Made by a program: the position numbers and the translations under genes. From positions 1-64,000 of the forward strand of contig JAFABB010000006.1 of assembly GCA_023426245.1 (NCBI GenBank): a stretch of DNA of 64,000 bases, written 5' to 3'. The notes below the pieces were generated by a model. That model saw only the letters and a program-made list of their open reading frames with translations, did no database searches and was not told where the DNA came from. Numbering within the stretch: the first letter of the stretch is position 1; each line of letters starts with the position of its first letter. Positions 61,711 to 64,000 of this stretch are shown piece after piece. The stretch is from Bacillota bacterium (GTDB lineage Bacteria > Bacillota > UBA4882 > UBA8346).

Positions 61711-62722
61711 GAGAATTTTCGTAGGGAAGCATTTGTACTTTATGGAACGCCGGATTTGGCGGATTACGGTACTGGTTGCCCTGGCCGCCGGGGTGGTCGC
61801 TGGGATGATTATGAGCCTGATGAAGGGTGCGGTCGACATTACTCCGGCGCAAATCATCAAAGCCCTTGGTAATCACCAATCCGGCTTCCAGGCCCAGATT
61901 ATCTGGAATATCCGTCTGCCGCGGACCCTGGTCGGAGCCTTGGTGGGAATGAACCTGGCTTTGGCGGGAGCCATTTTACAGGCGGTGATGAGAAATCCAT
62001 TGGCCGATCCCCATATCATCGGGATTTCTTCCGGAGCCGGTCTGGCCGGAATCATCGTTCTGGTGCTTTATCCGAAAATGCAATCCTTGCTGACGCCGGT
62101 AGCTTTTATCGGGGCGATGGGGGCCGCGGCCTTGATCTATATTCTTGCCTGGAAAGACGGCATGCGGCCGTTGCGGATGATTTTGGCCGGGGTCGCCGTT
62201 TCGGCGTTTTTAGGGTCGGGTATCTCGGCCCTTTTGGTGTTTTACAGCGACCGGGTCCATGGGGCCCTGATCTGGATGATCGGTGGGCTGACTGCCAGAA
62301 GCTGGCCCCATCTCCAGATCATTTTGCCGTACTCGCTCCTGGGCGGTTTAGTGGCTTTTGCAGGCGCGGGGCGCTTAAATATCCTGAGTTTGGGGGATGA
62401 AACCGCTAGAAGCTTGGGGCTTCCTGTGGAGGCGACCCGGCTGGTGATGACCGCGGTGGCGGCCTTACTGGCCGCCAGTGCTGTAAGTATCGTCGGTTTA
62501 TTGGGGTTCGTGGGTTTGATCGTGCCTCACACAATCCGTTTGATCCTCGGTTCCGATTACCGCTTTTTACTCCCCGGTTCGGCCTTATTGGGAATGGCTC
62601 TGATCGTGACTTGCGATACTCTGGCCCGCACGGTACTGGCCCCGGTGGAGATGCCGGTGGGAGTGATTCTGGCTTTTTTAGGGGCTCCCTTTTTTCTTTA
62701 TCTGCTCAGGAGGGAAAGGTAA
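61694..62722 (+). CDS. BtuC-like ABC transporter permease
   Basis: A 342-residue FecCD/BtuC-type permease with about nine to ten transmembrane helices. WNIRLPRTLVGALVGMNLAL, NPLADPHIIGISSGAGL, LGDETARSLG and VGLIVPHTIRLILG are the family motifs, the last close to the coupling region for the ATPase. Two copies form the channel. I list ATG 61694 (after AGAGG), which overlaps btuF; TTG 61733 and ATG 61742 are other possible starts. The stop overlaps the btuD start (TAATG). Confidence 0.92.
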   Translation: MPLENERIFVGKHLYFMERRIWRITVLVALAAGVVAGMIMSLMKGAVDITPAQIIKALGNHQSGFQAQIIWNIRLPRTLVGALVGMNLALAGAILQAVMRNPLADPHIIGISSGAGLAGIIVLVLYPKMQSLLTPVAFIGAMGAAALIYILAWKDGMRPLRMILAGVAVSAFLGSGISALLVFYSDRVHGALIWMIGGLTARSWPHLQIILPYSLLGGLVAFAGAGRLNILSLGDETARSLGLPVEATRLVMTAVAALLAASAVSIVGLLGFVGLIVPHTIRLILGSDYRFLLPGSALLGMALIVTCDTLARTVLAPVEMPVGVILAFLGAPFFLYLLRRER

Positions 62723-63558
62723 TGAGCGATGTGTTGAGGGCCAATCAAATTTCGGCCTGCTTTGGAGAGCGAACCGTCATTCATGGATTGTCCTTGTCCA
62801 TCAAGGGGCGGGAAATCATCTCCATTATCGGGCCCAACGGTTCGGGCAAGAGCACCTTGTTGCGGATATTGGCGCGCAATTTAAAACCGCGTCAAGGAAC
62901 GGTGCTGCTTGACGGGAAGGATATCAAGGAATTGAATGGCAAGGAACTTGCCAGGAGGCTGGCTATTTTGCATCAGGCGCCCCATAGTTCCGGCGATCTG
63001 ACGGTGAGGGACTTGGTTGCCTACGGTCGCTTTCCTCATCAAAGCTGGCGGTGGCCGTCCCGCGCCAGCACTGACCCGGAAGATAAAAGTGTGGTGGAAT
63101 GGGCTTTGGAGCAGACTGGAATGCTGCCGCTGGCCTTGCGATCCCTCAACACTTTGTCCGGAGGAGAACGGCAGCGGGCCTGGATAGCCATGGCCTTGGC
63201 GCAAAAACCCCGGATTTTGTTGCTGGATGAACCTACCACTTATTTGGACCTTTATCATCAGCTTGAAGTCCTTGACTTGCTGGCCCGGTTGAATCAGGAA
63301 CAGGATATCGCCGTGGTCATGGCGCTGCATGATATCAATTACGCGGCCCGTTATTCCGATACGGTGGCGGTGCTGTCCCAGGGAAGCTTGTATGCCAGCG
63401 GCCGGCCCGCCGAAGTGATCACCGGGGAAATGCTCCGGGCGGTATTCGGTGTTGAGGCCGATTTTTGGCTGGACTCTAACGGGAAGCCGTTTTGTCTGGC
63501 CAGGGGGATTGCCGCTTCGGCGCAAACCAAGCGAAAGAATGGTTATCAAAATGATTGA
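62722..63558 (+). CDS. BtuD/FecE-like ABC transporter ATPase
   Basis: A 278-residue ATPase. Walker A GPNGSGKST, Q-loop HQAPHS, signature LSGGERQR, Walker B RILLLDEPT and the H-loop MALHDIN are all present. With the BtuF- and BtuC-like proteins it makes a type II importer. ATG 62722 follows GGAGGGAAAGG and overlaps the permease stop. The minus strand opposite carries a long open frame that is only a shadow. The next ABC ATPase gene overlaps its end by 8 bp. Confidence 0.93.
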   Translation: MSDVLRANQISACFGERTVIHGLSLSIKGREIISIIGPNGSGKSTLLRILARNLKPRQGTVLLDGKDIKELNGKELARRLAILHQAPHSSGDLTVRDLVAYGRFPHQSWRWPSRASTDPEDKSVVEWALEQTGMLPLALRSLNTLSGGERQRAWIAMALAQKPRILLLDEPTTYLDLYHQLEVLDLLARLNQEQDIAVVMALHDINYAARYSDTVAVLSQGSLYASGRPAEVITGEMLRAVFGVEADFWLDSNGKPFCLARGIAASAQTKRKNGYQND

Positions 63559-64000
63559 AATCACGGGATTGACCAAAAAATACGCTGATCGGACAGCCGT
63601 TGATAACCTGGACTTATCGGTTAAGAAGGGTGAGTTGTTTGGACTGCTTGGGCCTAACGGAGCCGGGAAAACAACGGTGATTAAGTTGTTGACCACATTG
63701 ACCCGGGCCGACGCAGGCCGGATCGTGATCAATGGATGCAGGATTCCCGAGGATGAAAGGCGGATCAAAGCCATGATCGGTGTGGTATCCCAGCATTTCA
63801 ACCTGGATTTGGAATTGACCGCCAGAGAAAATTTGGAGTTACACGGAAGACTGCACCGGATTCCGGACGGGACGAGGAGGCGCAGAATCGGGGAACTGCT
63901 GGAATTGGTGGAACTGACGGAACGAAGTGACGACATGGTGCAGGATTTTTCCGGCGGAATGAAAAGACGGTTAATGATCGCCAGGGCCTTATTGCATCAA
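63551..64000 (+). CDS. ABC-2 type transporter ATPase (cut by window end)
   Basis: The first 150 codons of an ATPase of the CcmA/DrrA drug- and polysaccharide-export type: IEITGLTKKYADRTAVDNL, Walker A GPNGAGKTT, Q-loop VVSQHFNLD and signature FSGGMKRRL. The Walker B region lies beyond the window. The gene overlaps btuD by 8 bp from ATG 63551 (or 20 bp from ATG 63539), so it is part of unit 2, although this ATPase class pairs with export permeases rather than with BtuC. Confidence 0.88.
   Translation, partial: MIEITGLTKKYADRTAVDNLDLSVKKGELFGLLGPNGAGKTTVIKLLTTLTRADAGRIVINGCRIPEDERRIKAMIGVVSQHFNLDLELTARENLELHGRLHRIPDGTRRRRIGELLELVELTERSDDMVQDFSGGMKRRLMIARALLHQ

Noticed and set aside
62881..63936. 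Long minus-strand open frame (351 codons) opposite the btuD-like gene
   Set aside because: It lies wholly antisense to two clear ABC ATPase genes, has no ribosome site, and its translation is the low-complexity shadow typical of GC-rich codons.

Overview
The window reads as a stretch of chromosome from an anaerobic, probably spore-forming Bacillota (Firmicutes) bacterium. The indications are purine-rich Shine-Dalgarno sites (GGAGG-type) before most genes, TTGACA/TATAAT promoters, many TTG starts, two ydaO-type c-di-AMP riboswitches before KimA potassium transporters, Gram-positive-type LexA boxes, an oxygen-sensitive class III ribonucleotide reductase, a Na+-pumping decarboxylase, and the anaerobic (early cobalt insertion) cobalamin pathway. 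An exported CbiK and a BtuF-like binding protein without a lipobox hint at a diderm lineage, but that is inference. No rRNA or other taxonomic marker is present, so no genus is given.

Layout. 0-1.2 kb: 21-bp tandem repeats, a relic of a transposase and a long gene-free stretch. 1.2-4.0 kb: TetR regulator with matching operators, a [4Fe-4S] aldo/keto reductase and a flavodoxin/ferredoxin (EFR1) protein. 4.1-6.5 kb: four related 12-bp motifs arranged as inverted pairs upstream of an exported protein with two tyrosine-phosphatase units. 7.3-9.5 kb: LexA-controlled cassette with a frameshifted small gene, a UmuD-like protease and a UmuC-like polymerase. 9.6-12.5 kb: REC-TPR protein, membrane histidine kinase and single-domain REC protein. 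12.6-13.9 kb (minus strand): ApgM-type phosphoglycerate mutase. 14.2-18.9 kb: two kimA paralogues, each with its own c-di-AMP riboswitch and terminator, with near-identical 3' ends. 19-25.2 kb: a MetH-like homocysteine methyltransferase, a SANT/Myb-like protein, tRNA-Pro(GGG), an FG-GAP-like exported protein, a small membrane protein, tRNA-Trp(CCA), PduL and a FmdB zinc ribbon. 25.4-35.1 kb: IlvC; a beta-gamma-alpha Na+ decarboxylase operon; a FucI-fold isomerase; an iron alcohol dehydrogenase; a DUF362 protein; a YdcF protein. 35.1-41.6 kb: a LexA-boxed radical SAM / DUF4130 pair linked to DNA repair, a PilZ protein, a DUF985 cupin, and NrdD.

41.6-63.6 kb is a tetrapyrrole/cobalamin region in two transcription units, each headed by a cobalamin riboswitch. 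Unit 1 (cbiC, cbiD, cbiET, cbiF, cbiG, hemA, cbiH, cbiJ, precorrin-2 dehydrogenase, hemC, cobA-hemD, hemB, hemL, cbiA, cbiP, cobO) mostly has overlapping stop/start codons and covers glutamyl-tRNA to adenosylcobyric acid. Unit 2 (exported cbiK, cbiL, btuF-, btuC- and btuD-like genes) supplies cobalt chelation, C20 methylation and an ABC importer. Together they encode every step to adenosylcobyric acid; cbiB/cobD and the nucleotide-loop genes (cobU, cobS, cobT, cobC) are not in the window. The window ends inside a further ABC ATPase gene.

Functional links: two separate LexA-type boxes tie the mutasome and the radical SAM pair to DNA damage. The c-di-AMP riboswitches tie both KimA copies to potassium homeostasis. 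Cobalamin made by the last third of the window may serve enzymes such as the methyltransferase at 19 kb.
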